64,000 nt of DNA from Blastocatellia bacterium AA13 (lineage in GTDB: Bacteria > Acidobacteriota > Blastocatellia > UBA7656), in NCBI GenBank assembly GCA_003222245.1, contig QHVH01000026.1, forward strand, positions 30,398 through 94,397. The letters are read 5' to 3'. Position numbers and translations under genes: made by a program. The notes beneath the pieces were generated by a model, which was not told where the DNA came from, made no database searches, and saw only the letters and a program-made list of their open reading frames with translations. Every line of letters starts with the position of its first letter. The stretch's first letter is position 1. Shown one piece after another: positions 45,406 through 53,301 of the stretch.

Positions 45406-45481
45406 TCGAGTAGCATGAGGCCGTTTACGCGGGATCGCTTTATCCCTGGGTCAGCCGGCAGACGGAGAGAAGGTCGGAGTT

Positions 45482-46744
45482 ATGTTCGAGTCGATGGTAG
45501 TAACATTACGTGAAGGGGTCGAGGCGGCGTTGATCGTTGCAATCGTACTTGGCTACCTGGCAAAAATTGGAAAACGCGAGTTGTCGCGCTCAGTATATCT
45601 TGGACTGGGAACAGCGGTAGCTTTGAGCATCGTAGCCGGCATTCTTTTCAAGCGCCTGGGAGTAGACGAAGACAAGTTCGAAGGATGGGCTATGCTGGCG
45701 GGCTCGGTCTTTGTTGCAACCATGGTTATATGGATGTGGCGCACGGCCAAACATCTCAAATCTCAGATCGAGACAAAACTCAATGAGTTGACATCGAGCG
45801 CCAAGGGGCGATTCTCGCTGGGTGTATTTACATTTGTCTTTATAATGATCTTCCGTGAGGGAATAGAGACCGTGCTTTTCCTCGGCGCGGTTCAGCTTAC
45901 CACGACCTCCCTTATGAACGTTGTAGGCGGCGGCACAGGACTGGCGCTCGCCATTTTGTTTGGAGTGCTGTTCGTAAAAGGTTCGATTCGAGTCAACATT
46001 CGCAAGTTCTTTTCAATTACGTCTCTCATTCTCATCGTCGTTGCGGCCCAACTATTAATCTCAGGCCTTCATGAGCTATCCGAGGCGCTGGTGTTGCCTT
46101 CCAGTGCGCGTGAAATGGCAATAATCGGTCCCATCGTGAAGAATCAGCCCTTCTTCTACATTCTGATACTCGCGCTCAGCTCAATAATGATCGTCTTAAA
46201 CAGGAGCACCGGCTCTCAGCAGATTTCACCCGATGCCAATCCCGCGGAGCGCAGAAAGATTCTTCATCAAGAGACGCGTGAGCGGCTCTGGAAGCGGGCT
46301 CTGGCAGGCGTCGCGCTTGTCTCAATCCTGATAATAAGCGCGGAGTTTGTCTATTCTTCCAATTCCGGCGCCGCGGCGAATCCGGAGCAGATATTCGATC
46401 AAGGTCAAGATATCAAAATACCTATCTCTCGCGTGAACGACGGGAAACTCCATCTCTTTGCTTACACAGCCGCGGGAACATCCGTTCGATTCATTCTAGT
46501 CAGCAAGGGATCTTCTTCGATCGCGGCAGCGCTCGATGCATGCCAGATATGCGGTGATAAGGGCTATTATCAACAAGGAGAAGAAATCATCTGCCGCAAC
46601 TGCACGGCTCCAATAAATCGGAGCTCAATTGGGCTCGCAGGCGGATGCAATCCCGTTCCACTACCGACGAAAGCGGACGATCAGGCGGTGGCAATTGCCG
46701 CGTCTGACCTGGAAGCCGCCTCCTCATATTTTACCCGCCGTTGA
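45482..46744 (+). CDS. FTR1-type iron permease fused to a DUF2318 Fe-S-like domain
   Basis: A 420-residue membrane protein. Residues about 1-270 are the FTR1/EfeU permease with seven helices and the two iron-binding REGXE motifs (LREGVEAAL near residue 10; FREGIETVLF near residue 128). A transmembrane link and a short extracytoplasmic linker lead to a C-terminal DUF2318-type domain (about residues 355-400). It has a Cys-rich motif ACQICGDKGYYQQGEEIICRNC...GGCNP, expected to hold iron or an Fe-S cluster. FTR1 systems couple iron oxidation to uptake. Such fusions occur in FetM-like systems. It heads the operon behind a Fur box. Confidence 0.9.
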   Translation: MFESMVVTLREGVEAALIVAIVLGYLAKIGKRELSRSVYLGLGTAVALSIVAGILFKRLGVDEDKFEGWAMLAGSVFVATMVIWMWRTAKHLKSQIETKLNELTSSAKGRFSLGVFTFVFIMIFREGIETVLFLGAVQLTTTSLMNVVGGGTGLALAILFGVLFVKGSIRVNIRKFFSITSLILIVVAAQLLISGLHELSEALVLPSSAREMAIIGPIVKNQPFFYILILALSSIMIVLNRSTGSQQISPDANPAERRKILHQETRERLWKRALAGVALVSILIISAEFVYSSNSGAAANPEQIFDQGQDIKIPISRVNDGKLHLFAYTAAGTSVRFILVSKGSSSIAAALDACQICGDKGYYQQGEEIICRNCTAPINRSSIGLAGGCNPVPLPTKADDQAVAIAASDLEAASSYFTRR

Positions 46745-46769
46745 GACGAATCGATTAAGTTAATTCACA

Positions 46770-48068
46770 ATGATCCTCACTCTGATCAAGAACTCTTTGA
46801 CCCGTGGGCGGGGAAGGAGTTTGATAGCGGTCGCCGCCGTGGCACTCGGAGCATCGGTAGCCACGGCGATGCTGGCTGTGGCGCTTGGCATCGGCGATAA
46901 AGTAAACAGAGAGCTTCGGTCCTTCGGCGCTAATATCGAGGTCCTTCCGCGCCAACGGAGCCTTCCGGTGATTGCAGGCGGGGTTCAACTTCAAGCCGCA
47001 TCGGTTCCGAGCTTCCTCAATGAAAAAGATCTCCCGACTCTTCGATCGATTTTTTGGGCCCACAACCTGCTCGCCTTTTCCCCGTTTCTAAATCTCAAAG
47101 TCACCGTGACGCGTGAGGCAGACCGCTCCGCGCCGCCGATTACGCGCAATCTTATCGGAGGTTGGATTGAACACGAGCTGAAAAACGATTCGGGTGAGAG
47201 TTTTGTCACGGGCATGAGGCAATTGAGTCCATTTTGGAAAATCGACGGTAAGTGGCCAAGCTCCGGCGAATGCCTCGTGGGCTCCGACCTGGCCGCTCGA
47301 TTGAAGGCCTCCATTGGCGAGAAAATAACCATGCGCTATCGGAGTGCTGGAACGCTCGCAGGCGTCGAATCATTGACAATTTCGGGCATTACGACGACCG
47401 GGTCGGCTGAGGACGACAGCATAATCGCACCACTCGAAGAGGCTCAGCGACTCGCGCGTCTTGAAGGTCGTTTCGACCGGCTTGAAGTAAGCGCGTTGAC
47501 TCGGCCCGATGACGAGTTCGGCAAACGTGATCCGGAAACATTGTCGTCGGAAGATCTCGAGCGCTGGAGTTGCACTCCTTATGCGCGCTCCATCGCGCGC
47601 GACATTGAAAAGGCGGTTCAAGGATCCGAAGCGCATCCGGTTCTCAAAATAGCTCAATCAGAAGGCACGATTCTGAACAAGGTCAATCTGCTTCTGTTTC
47701 TGGTGCTCATAGCATCCGTAATAGCGGCGATACTCGGTGTCTCCAGCACCATGATGACTACAGTCATACAGAGGAGGGCCGAGGTCGGTCTATTGAGAGC
47801 AATCGGCGCCGGCAGGGCATCCGTGAGCAGTATTTTTTTGCTTGAGGCGGGAATTATCGGTCTTGCGGGAGGACTCGCGGGAATTGCCATCGGCGCGCTG
47901 CTGGCCCAGTTCGTAGCCAGAACTGTATTCGCTTCTTCGATCGAATTCAGCGGATTGCTTGTTCCGCTGATGCTGTTGATGTCCGTCGTCGTAGCGCTTA
48001 CGGGCAGCGCCTTTCCGCTTCGAAAGGCGCTCTCCTTCGAGCCTTCGATCGTGTTGCGAGAAAGATAG
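46770..48068 (+). CDS. ABC transporter permease, FtsX/MacB family
   Basis: A 432-residue membrane protein with an N-terminal helix (residues about 10-35), a large periplasmic domain (LPVIAGGVQLQAASVPSF onward, about 60-290) and three C-terminal helices of the FtsX type (LNKVNLLLFLVLIASVIAAILGVSSTM; VGLLRAIGAGRASVSSIFLLEAGIIGLAGGLAGIAIG). It is paired with a related permease downstream and an ATPase, as in the Campylobacter-type FTR1/P19 iron-acquisition clusters. The stop lies within a 19-base tandem duplication. Confidence 0.86.
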   Translation: MILTLIKNSLTRGRGRSLIAVAAVALGASVATAMLAVALGIGDKVNRELRSFGANIEVLPRQRSLPVIAGGVQLQAASVPSFLNEKDLPTLRSIFWAHNLLAFSPFLNLKVTVTREADRSAPPITRNLIGGWIEHELKNDSGESFVTGMRQLSPFWKIDGKWPSSGECLVGSDLAARLKASIGEKITMRYRSAGTLAGVESLTISGITTTGSAEDDSIIAPLEEAQRLARLEGRFDRLEVSALTRPDDEFGKRDPETLSSEDLERWSCTPYARSIARDIEKAVQGSEAHPVLKIAQSEGTILNKVNLLLFLVLIASVIAAILGVSSTMMTTVIQRRAEVGLLRAIGAGRASVSSIFLLEAGIIGLAGGLAGIAIGALLAQFVARTVFASSIEFSGLLVPLMLLMSVVVALTGSAFPLRKALSFEPSIVLRER

Positions 48069-48087
48069 CGTGTTGCGAGAAAGATAG
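48050..48087. repeat. Tandem duplication of 19 bases at the permease stop
   Basis: CGTGTTGCGAGAAAGATAG occurs at 48050-48068 and again, identically, at 48069-48087. The first copy holds the last codons and stop TAG of the permease; the second is entirely in the 23-base gap before the next gene. Confidence 0.85.
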
Positions 48088-48091
48088 TACG

Positions 48092-49249
48092 ATGTTCCTC
48101 AGGCTCGTCGTGAAGTCAATCATCTACAGGCGCGGCCGCGCCGGAGTAGCCGTGCTTGCGTTGCTTGTCGGAGCCGGAATGGCTTCGGCGATGCTCTCGG
48201 TCTATTACGACGCTAACCAGAAGATGACTCGCGAGCTTCGCGCCTATGGGGCCAACATCATGGTCACCGCTAAGGAGCAGGGGGATCAGATCGATCAAGC
48301 AGTCCTGGCGGGCATCAGAACATCGCACTCGTCTTCCGAAATCGTCGCGGCCGCTCCTTATCTCTACCTCGTAGCCAATGCCCGCGTCGCTTCTCCTAAG
48401 GCTCGTCCGGCCACGCTTGTTTTGGCGGGGGCCGATTTCGAACAGATCAAAAAGGTGAGTCCGTGGTGGCAGGTTGAGGGAAGCTGGGTCGACGCGTCCG
48501 ACGACCGAGGCTGCATGATAGGAGTGAACGCGGCACACGAGCTTGGCGTTGCTCTAGATCAGCAGATCCGAATCGAGAATCGCGACATCGAGGCTGCGGA
48601 CACGCTCTCCGCGGCGAACATTTTCCGAGTTCGAGGCATTGTGACGACCGGCTCAGAAGAAGATGATCAGATCTTCGCCCCGCTAAACGCGGTCCAGAAC
48701 CTCGCAGCCACGCCTGACAAGATCAGCGCTGTTGCCGTTAGCGTTGTTGGAACGGTCGATCAGGTTGAAGCCCTGGCCTTGGCAATAGCAAATCAATACG
48801 AAGGCGTCGAAGCAAAGCCCATCAGACAGATTGCGCAAAACGAAGGAGCGATTCTTGCCAAGCTAAAGTTGATGATGATACTTGTAACGGTCCTCGTGCT
48901 TGCGGGAGCCGTTCTCTCGGTGGCAACTACGCTTGCCGAGCTGGTAATTGAGCGGCGACTTGAGATTGGAACAATGAAGGCGCTCGGCGCACACGACTCC
49001 AGGCTCTTTAGCCTCTTCTTGACGGAGTTGGCCGGGCTCGGCCTATTAGGCGGGATTCTTGGTTATGGAATCGGGCTCGTGCTGGCCCAGTTCATCGGCC
49101 ATAGCCTCTTCAACCAGCCGGTGAGCCCCAGAATAACTGTTCTACTTTTAGTCATATTGCTTTCGATTTCCACCGCGCTTCTGTCGGGCTTAATTCCGAT
49201 TCGACGTATGAGAGAGATCAAACCGGCCGTGATACTCAAGGGAGATTAA
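48092..49249 (+). CDS. ABC transporter permease, second FtsX/MacB-type subunit
   Basis: A 385-residue protein of the same architecture as the upstream permease: an N-terminal helix, a large periplasmic domain (about residues 35-250) and C-terminal helices with LEIGTMKALGAHDSRLFSLFLTELAGLGLLGGILGYGIG. The last residues are RRMREIKPAVILKGD, the usual FtsX-like end. It is probably the heterodimer partner of the first permease. The ATPase gene starts 23 bases later. Confidence 0.86.
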   Translation: MFLRLVVKSIIYRRGRAGVAVLALLVGAGMASAMLSVYYDANQKMTRELRAYGANIMVTAKEQGDQIDQAVLAGIRTSHSSSEIVAAAPYLYLVANARVASPKARPATLVLAGADFEQIKKVSPWWQVEGSWVDASDDRGCMIGVNAAHELGVALDQQIRIENRDIEAADTLSAANIFRVRGIVTTGSEEDDQIFAPLNAVQNLAATPDKISAVAVSVVGTVDQVEALALAIANQYEGVEAKPIRQIAQNEGAILAKLKLMMILVTVLVLAGAVLSVATTLAELVIERRLEIGTMKALGAHDSRLFSLFLTELAGLGLLGGILGYGIGLVLAQFIGHSLFNQPVSPRITVLLLVILLSISTALLSGLIPIRRMREIKPAVILKGD

Positions 49250-49271
49250 TCGTATCAATCGAAATCGATCT

Positions 49272-50354
49272 ATGAAGCTGATCGAAACAGTGAAGCTCAC
49301 TAAGCAGTACGGCGCGGGTTTGTTTGCGCTCAAAGACGTAAATTTCACCGTCGAGCGCGGCGAGTGGATAGCAGTGATGGGTCCTTCGGGCTCAGGCAAG
49401 ACCACCTTGATAAATATCCTCGGCTGCATGGACAGTCCCACTTCGGGACAGGCGTTCGTCAATGGAGTGGATCTCGGCTCGCTCTCGGAACACGAACAGA
49501 CCTCTTTCCGCCGCGAGCAGATCGGGCTGGTCTTTCAGCAGTTTCACTTGATCCCATATCTGAGCGCGCTTGAGAACGTGATGCTCGCGCAGTACTACCA
49601 TTCGATGACTGACGAGAACGAAGCGCGCGAAGCTTTGAAGCGCGTCGGCCTCGGCGCTCGTCTCTCTCATCTACCTTCGGAGTTATCCGGCGGCGAGCAG
49701 CAGAGGGTATGCATTGCACGCGCGTTGATCAATCATCCGGGAATAATTCTCGCGGACGAACCGACGGGCAATCTTGATGAAGAAAACGAGCACATCGTGA
49801 TGCAGTTGTTTCGAGATCTCCATCGCGAAGGCCATACGATCATAATGGTGACCCACGATCACGCGATCGGTCGAATGGCTGACCGCCGCGTCGAATTGCA
49901 CCACGGCGTTTTTGTAGACCTCAGCCTTACCACTCACGAGGCAGCCGAGGTATTCGACGAAATTCTCGAACAGATGTGGCTATTGGCCGAGCGTCAAGTC
50001 GAAGCATCCGCCGAGACTCTGATTGTTCCCGACGTAGTCGACAGCAACAGTGCGCTTGTCTCAATGCTCGAGCTTGGCATGATCACGGCGCCGTCGGACG
50101 CGGGGCTCGCGGGTTCAATTTCATACACGCCCAAAGGCGAGGCTCGCGCACGAGCAATTATTCGAAGGCATCGCCTCGCTGAGAAACTATTCTTCGAGAA
50201 GTTCGATATGAACGAACAGCAAGCGGATCAAAATGCGTGTCAGCTCGAGCATATCTTGAGCAACGAGGTAACCGATTCGGTCTGCGCCTTCCTGGGACAT
50301 CCGAACGCGTGTCCGCACAACAAGCCCATCCCTCGTGGAGACTGCTGCCCATAA
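49272..50354 (+). CDS. ABC ATPase fused to a DtxR/MntR-type metal-responsive domain
   Basis: Residues 1-218 are a LolD/MacB-type ATPase with Walker A GPSGSGKT (37-44), signature LSGGE (138-142), Walker B IILADE (158-163) and switch H195. Residues about 222-360 are not part of usual ATPases of this type (about 220-250 residues). They resemble a DtxR/IdeR/MntR winged helix (LLAERQVEASAETLIVPDVVDSNSALVSMLELGMI, TPKGEARARAIIRRHRL). The iron-sensing/dimerisation region follows, with H300, C323, E326, H327, C338, H343, C347, H349. These match ligand positions by position in the family. This would let the transporter sense iron directly (inferred). Confidence 0.88.
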   Translation: MKLIETVKLTKQYGAGLFALKDVNFTVERGEWIAVMGPSGSGKTTLINILGCMDSPTSGQAFVNGVDLGSLSEHEQTSFRREQIGLVFQQFHLIPYLSALENVMLAQYYHSMTDENEAREALKRVGLGARLSHLPSELSGGEQQRVCIARALINHPGIILADEPTGNLDEENEHIVMQLFRDLHREGHTIIMVTHDHAIGRMADRRVELHHGVFVDLSLTTHEAAEVFDEILEQMWLLAERQVEASAETLIVPDVVDSNSALVSMLELGMITAPSDAGLAGSISYTPKGEARARAIIRRHRLAEKLFFEKFDMNEQQADQNACQLEHILSNEVTDSVCAFLGHPNACPHNKPIPRGDCCP

Positions 50355-50366
50355 GCGATCACGCGC

Positions 50367-50451
50367 GAGTCAGCACCCTACACGAGTCAACACCACGCAT
50401 GAGTCAACACCACGCATGAGTCAACACCACGCATGAGTCAACACTACGATC
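50367..50451. repeat. 17-base tandem repeat (about five copies)
   Basis: GAGTCAACACCACGCAT is repeated at 50384-50400, 50401-50417 and 50418-50434, with a degenerate first copy at 50367-50383 and a partial last copy at 50435-50451. Such arrays often vary in copy number by slippage. There are no spacers, so it is not a CRISPR. Confidence 0.93.
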
Positions 50452-50515
50452 ACCAATTTGCCTGCCTCAATTCGTCAAACTTTGCGAGATCTATTTACTT
50501 TAATACTATCTTCGG

Positions 50516-50758
50516 CTAACTTTGCGGCTTCGCTCGGAGTATCGGCAACGCCGCAACTATCAGGCCTGCACCAGCCGTCTCGATGATTGATGAACGATCC
50601 CGTCCGTTTACCTTTCCATCAAGCACCTCGCTGGGCGATGCTCCGGCATAGTACGAGTTGCTGGCACCCTTCTTGACACCCGCGAGCCGGCCTGAGCTGT
50701 CGTATTCGGTTCTCTCGGTCGTCCTCTTCGGCAAAAATTTTTCTGTTTGCCGTATCAT
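50516..50758 (-). CDS. Small hypothetical protein (weakly supported)
   Basis: An 80-residue reading from ATG 50758 (longer from TTG 50788). The N-terminal half is basic and the C-terminal half has a hydrophobic stretch AGAGLIVAALPILRA that could be a membrane segment. No motif or known family is visible and the ribosome binding site is poor. It is the only open frame of any size in the 50.4-51.3 kb gap. It may not be a real gene. Confidence 0.3.
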   Translation of the reverse strand: MIRQTEKFLPKRTTERTEYDSSGRLAGVKKGASNSYYAGASPSEVLDGKVNGRDRSSIIETAGAGLIVAALPILRAKPQS

Positions 50759-50828
50759 TGCTGACTCTCGGGTGGCTTTCAGGGCCAAATCTCTGTTGGC
50801 CCGAGAATCACGATTGAAAGAAAGAGAA

Positions 50829-50887
50829 AAACCCTGTTGGTAAACTTGTTATAAGAGTCTTGCAAAAAAAATAACAGCACCAACAGG
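50829..50887. repeat. Long inverted repeat / stem-loop in a gene-poor gap
   Basis: ACCCTGTTGGT (50829-50839) and ACCAACAGGGT (50877-50887) are perfect 11-bp inverted repeats. Inside them TGTTAT and ATAACA can pair too, extending the stem around an A-rich loop. It could be a small RNA, a terminator-like element or end repeats of a decayed mobile unit. The rest of 50888-51317 shows nothing recognisable apart from the promoter expected for the next gene. Confidence 0.8.
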
Positions 50888-51317
50888 GTGATTGACGACC
50901 AAGAAAGTACAGCAGACGATGCTAGCGATCAAGCTGCCGCCAGGCTCGCATTCCTGAACTGTTTCCAACGGCTATTACCTCGCGGTCATGTACATATACA
51001 GTTCACCTCGAAAAATTTGCGCACCTCGGCATAAATTCCCCTCTTTTTTTTTCGGCTCAAATCAGCCTTTATTGCGTTCTTAACAACGGCGCGGATTCGA
51101 ACTACTGAATGCGTGCGACCTGCCCCACAAGCTGCCTCGTAGACTCCCTGGACGGGCGATCATTAGCTCTAAAAACATCTTGCAATTTGCAGACGATGAC
51201 CTATAATCGCCGTTCGTTAGTTCCAATCAACGCGGTTTGCGCTGCTGAGTTCGTTATTACGTCGTTCTTGCGGAATACCCGGTCCGCTTAGAAAACCTCC
51301 ACTCGAAAGGACCCCAT

Positions 51318-53291
51318 ATGTCTCCCAAACCCGTACGATCGCTGTTGCTCGTGCTACTGCTGTGTGCTCCGTTATGCCTCGCTGTGCGTGCAGCCGACGA
51401 CTGGCGGCCTGTGGATCCTGCTCATCTGGCAATGAAAACGCCGGTAGTAGAGAAGGACGCCGACGCCGAGGTGATCTTCTGGGACGTCAAAATCGACGAT
51501 GCCAGCGAAGACCTGATCTTCACGAATTACGTTCGTATCAAGATATTTACCGCGCGTGGAGTCGAGACTCAGAGCAAAGTCGATCTGGAGTACTTTGGCT
51601 CGCACAGGATAAAAGATATCGCTGGTCGAACTATTAAGCCGGACGGCTCAATAGTCGAGCTGAAGAAGGATGCCGTCTTCGACCGCACTCTTGTGAAGAT
51701 TAGCGGCATCAAGGTGAAGGTTAAGTCATTTGCCATGCCGGCCGTCGAGCCGGGCGGCCTTATTGAATATAGATGGAAAGAAGTGCGCGGCGGCGTGTCA
51801 GCGAATAACGTCAGGCTGCAGTTCCAACGTGACATACCTGTTCAGCTCGTGAAGTACTGGTTGAAGCCCATGTCCGGCAGTCCAGCAGGGATGAACGTCC
51901 AGACTTTTCATGGCGATGTACCGAGATTCGTAAAAGACAAGGATGGTTTCTACAGCACGAGCATGACGAATATGCCGGCGTTTCATCTGGAGCCGCGTAT
52001 GCCGCCCGAAGACAATGAACGAACGTGGGCCCTGGTCTATTACTCGGTTGAGAAATACAGCGATCCGAATAAATTCTGGTCGGACTTCGGAAAGCGAATT
52101 TTTGAATCCTCCAAGCAATTAACGAAGGTCAACGACGACATAAAAAAGGCTGCCGCCGCCGCTATAGGCGATGCCTCGACTGCCGAAGCAAAACTCGAGC
52201 GGCTCTATGAGTTCTGCAAGACCAAGGTCAAGAACTCGAATAGCCCGGAGGCCGGTCTGACTGCAGCGGACCGCGCGAAGCTAAAGAAGAACGAGTCTCC
52301 GGCCGATACGCTGAAGCGCGGCATCGGAACCGGAGACGATATAACTATGCTGTTTGCCGCGCTGGCTGCCGCCGCTGGATTCGAAACCCGGATATGCCTG
52401 ATGGCTGACCGAAGCGATATCTTCTTCGACCGCAACATTGCGAATCCGTACTTTCTCAATACTACCGACGCGGCGGTTAAGGTAGGAAACCAGTGGCGCT
52501 TCTTCGATCCCGGAAGCCTCTATCTTCCGTTCGGGCTGCTTCGATGGCAGGAAGAGGGTGTCCTGGCGCTCGTTCCGGATTCAAAAGAATCCGCATTCGT
52601 GCCGACGCCGGTTTCGAGCGCGAAAACGTCTATGCAAAAGCGAACAGCCCATCTGAAACTCAGCGAAGACGGGACTATCGAAGGCGAGGTGCGCGTCGAA
52701 TTCACGGGTCATTTCGCTATAGAAAAAAAGAACGACAATGATGACGACTCCGCGACCGAGCGGGAGAAGAACCTGACGGAAGAGATAAAGCAGCATATGA
52801 GCACCGCTGAAGTGTCTCAGATCAAGTTCGAGAACGTGACCGATCCGTTCAAGCCGTTCGCCTACTCATACCACCTCAAGACGCCGGGATACGCTCAACG
52901 AACGGGGAAGCGACTCTTCCTTCAACCGGGATTCTTTCAGTATGGAAACGCCGCGCAGTTCCCGACCAGCAATCGCGTACATCCTATATACTTCAAGTAT
53001 CCGTGGTCTGAAGAAGACTCAGTGACGATTGATTTGCCCGCTGGTTATGCGCTCGACAACGCGGACGCTCCGCAGCCGTTTATGGCGGGTGAGATCAGCA
53101 AGTACGAAATGAAGATCAGTGTCGCGGAGGGGCGGCGGTTAATGATCAATCGTTCGTTCTTCTTCGGGGGGAACGGCACACTCTTGTTTCCGAATACGAG
53201 CTACACACCCTTGAAGAATCTCTTCGACACGCTTCACGAGCGCGACAACCACACGATTACATTGAAGCAAGCTGCTTCGGCGCAACAATGA
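51318..53291 (+). CDS. Exported DUF3857-domain protein with an apparently inactive transglutaminase-like core
   Basis: A 657-residue protein with a signal peptide (VRSLLLVLLLCAPLCLAVRA). Residues about 50-230 are DUF3857-like (FTNYVRIKIFTARGVETQSKVDLEY, RTIKPDGSIVELKKD). Residues about 270-380 correspond to a transglutaminase-like core, but the position where the family has YGDCKDKA reads GTGDDITML, so the catalytic Cys is missing. The C-terminal part is a beta-rich DUF3858-type region. It is followed 10 bases later by a paralogue that keeps the Cys. The role is not known. Confidence 0.83.
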   Translation: MSPKPVRSLLLVLLLCAPLCLAVRAADDWRPVDPAHLAMKTPVVEKDADAEVIFWDVKIDDASEDLIFTNYVRIKIFTARGVETQSKVDLEYFGSHRIKDIAGRTIKPDGSIVELKKDAVFDRTLVKISGIKVKVKSFAMPAVEPGGLIEYRWKEVRGGVSANNVRLQFQRDIPVQLVKYWLKPMSGSPAGMNVQTFHGDVPRFVKDKDGFYSTSMTNMPAFHLEPRMPPEDNERTWALVYYSVEKYSDPNKFWSDFGKRIFESSKQLTKVNDDIKKAAAAAIGDASTAEAKLERLYEFCKTKVKNSNSPEAGLTAADRAKLKKNESPADTLKRGIGTGDDITMLFAALAAAAGFETRICLMADRSDIFFDRNIANPYFLNTTDAAVKVGNQWRFFDPGSLYLPFGLLRWQEEGVLALVPDSKESAFVPTPVSSAKTSMQKRTAHLKLSEDGTIEGEVRVEFTGHFAIEKKNDNDDDSATEREKNLTEEIKQHMSTAEVSQIKFENVTDPFKPFAYSYHLKTPGYAQRTGKRLFLQPGFFQYGNAAQFPTSNRVHPIYFKYPWSEEDSVTIDLPAGYALDNADAPQPFMAGEISKYEMKISVAEGRRLMINRSFFFGGNGTLLFPNTSYTPLKNLFDTLHERDNHTITLKQAASAQQ

Positions 53292-53301
53292 GGAGGACGC
53301 G

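Noticed and set aside
50367..50451. CRISPR array
   Set aside because: Repeats are directly adjacent, 17 bases long, without spacers, and no cas genes are nearby.
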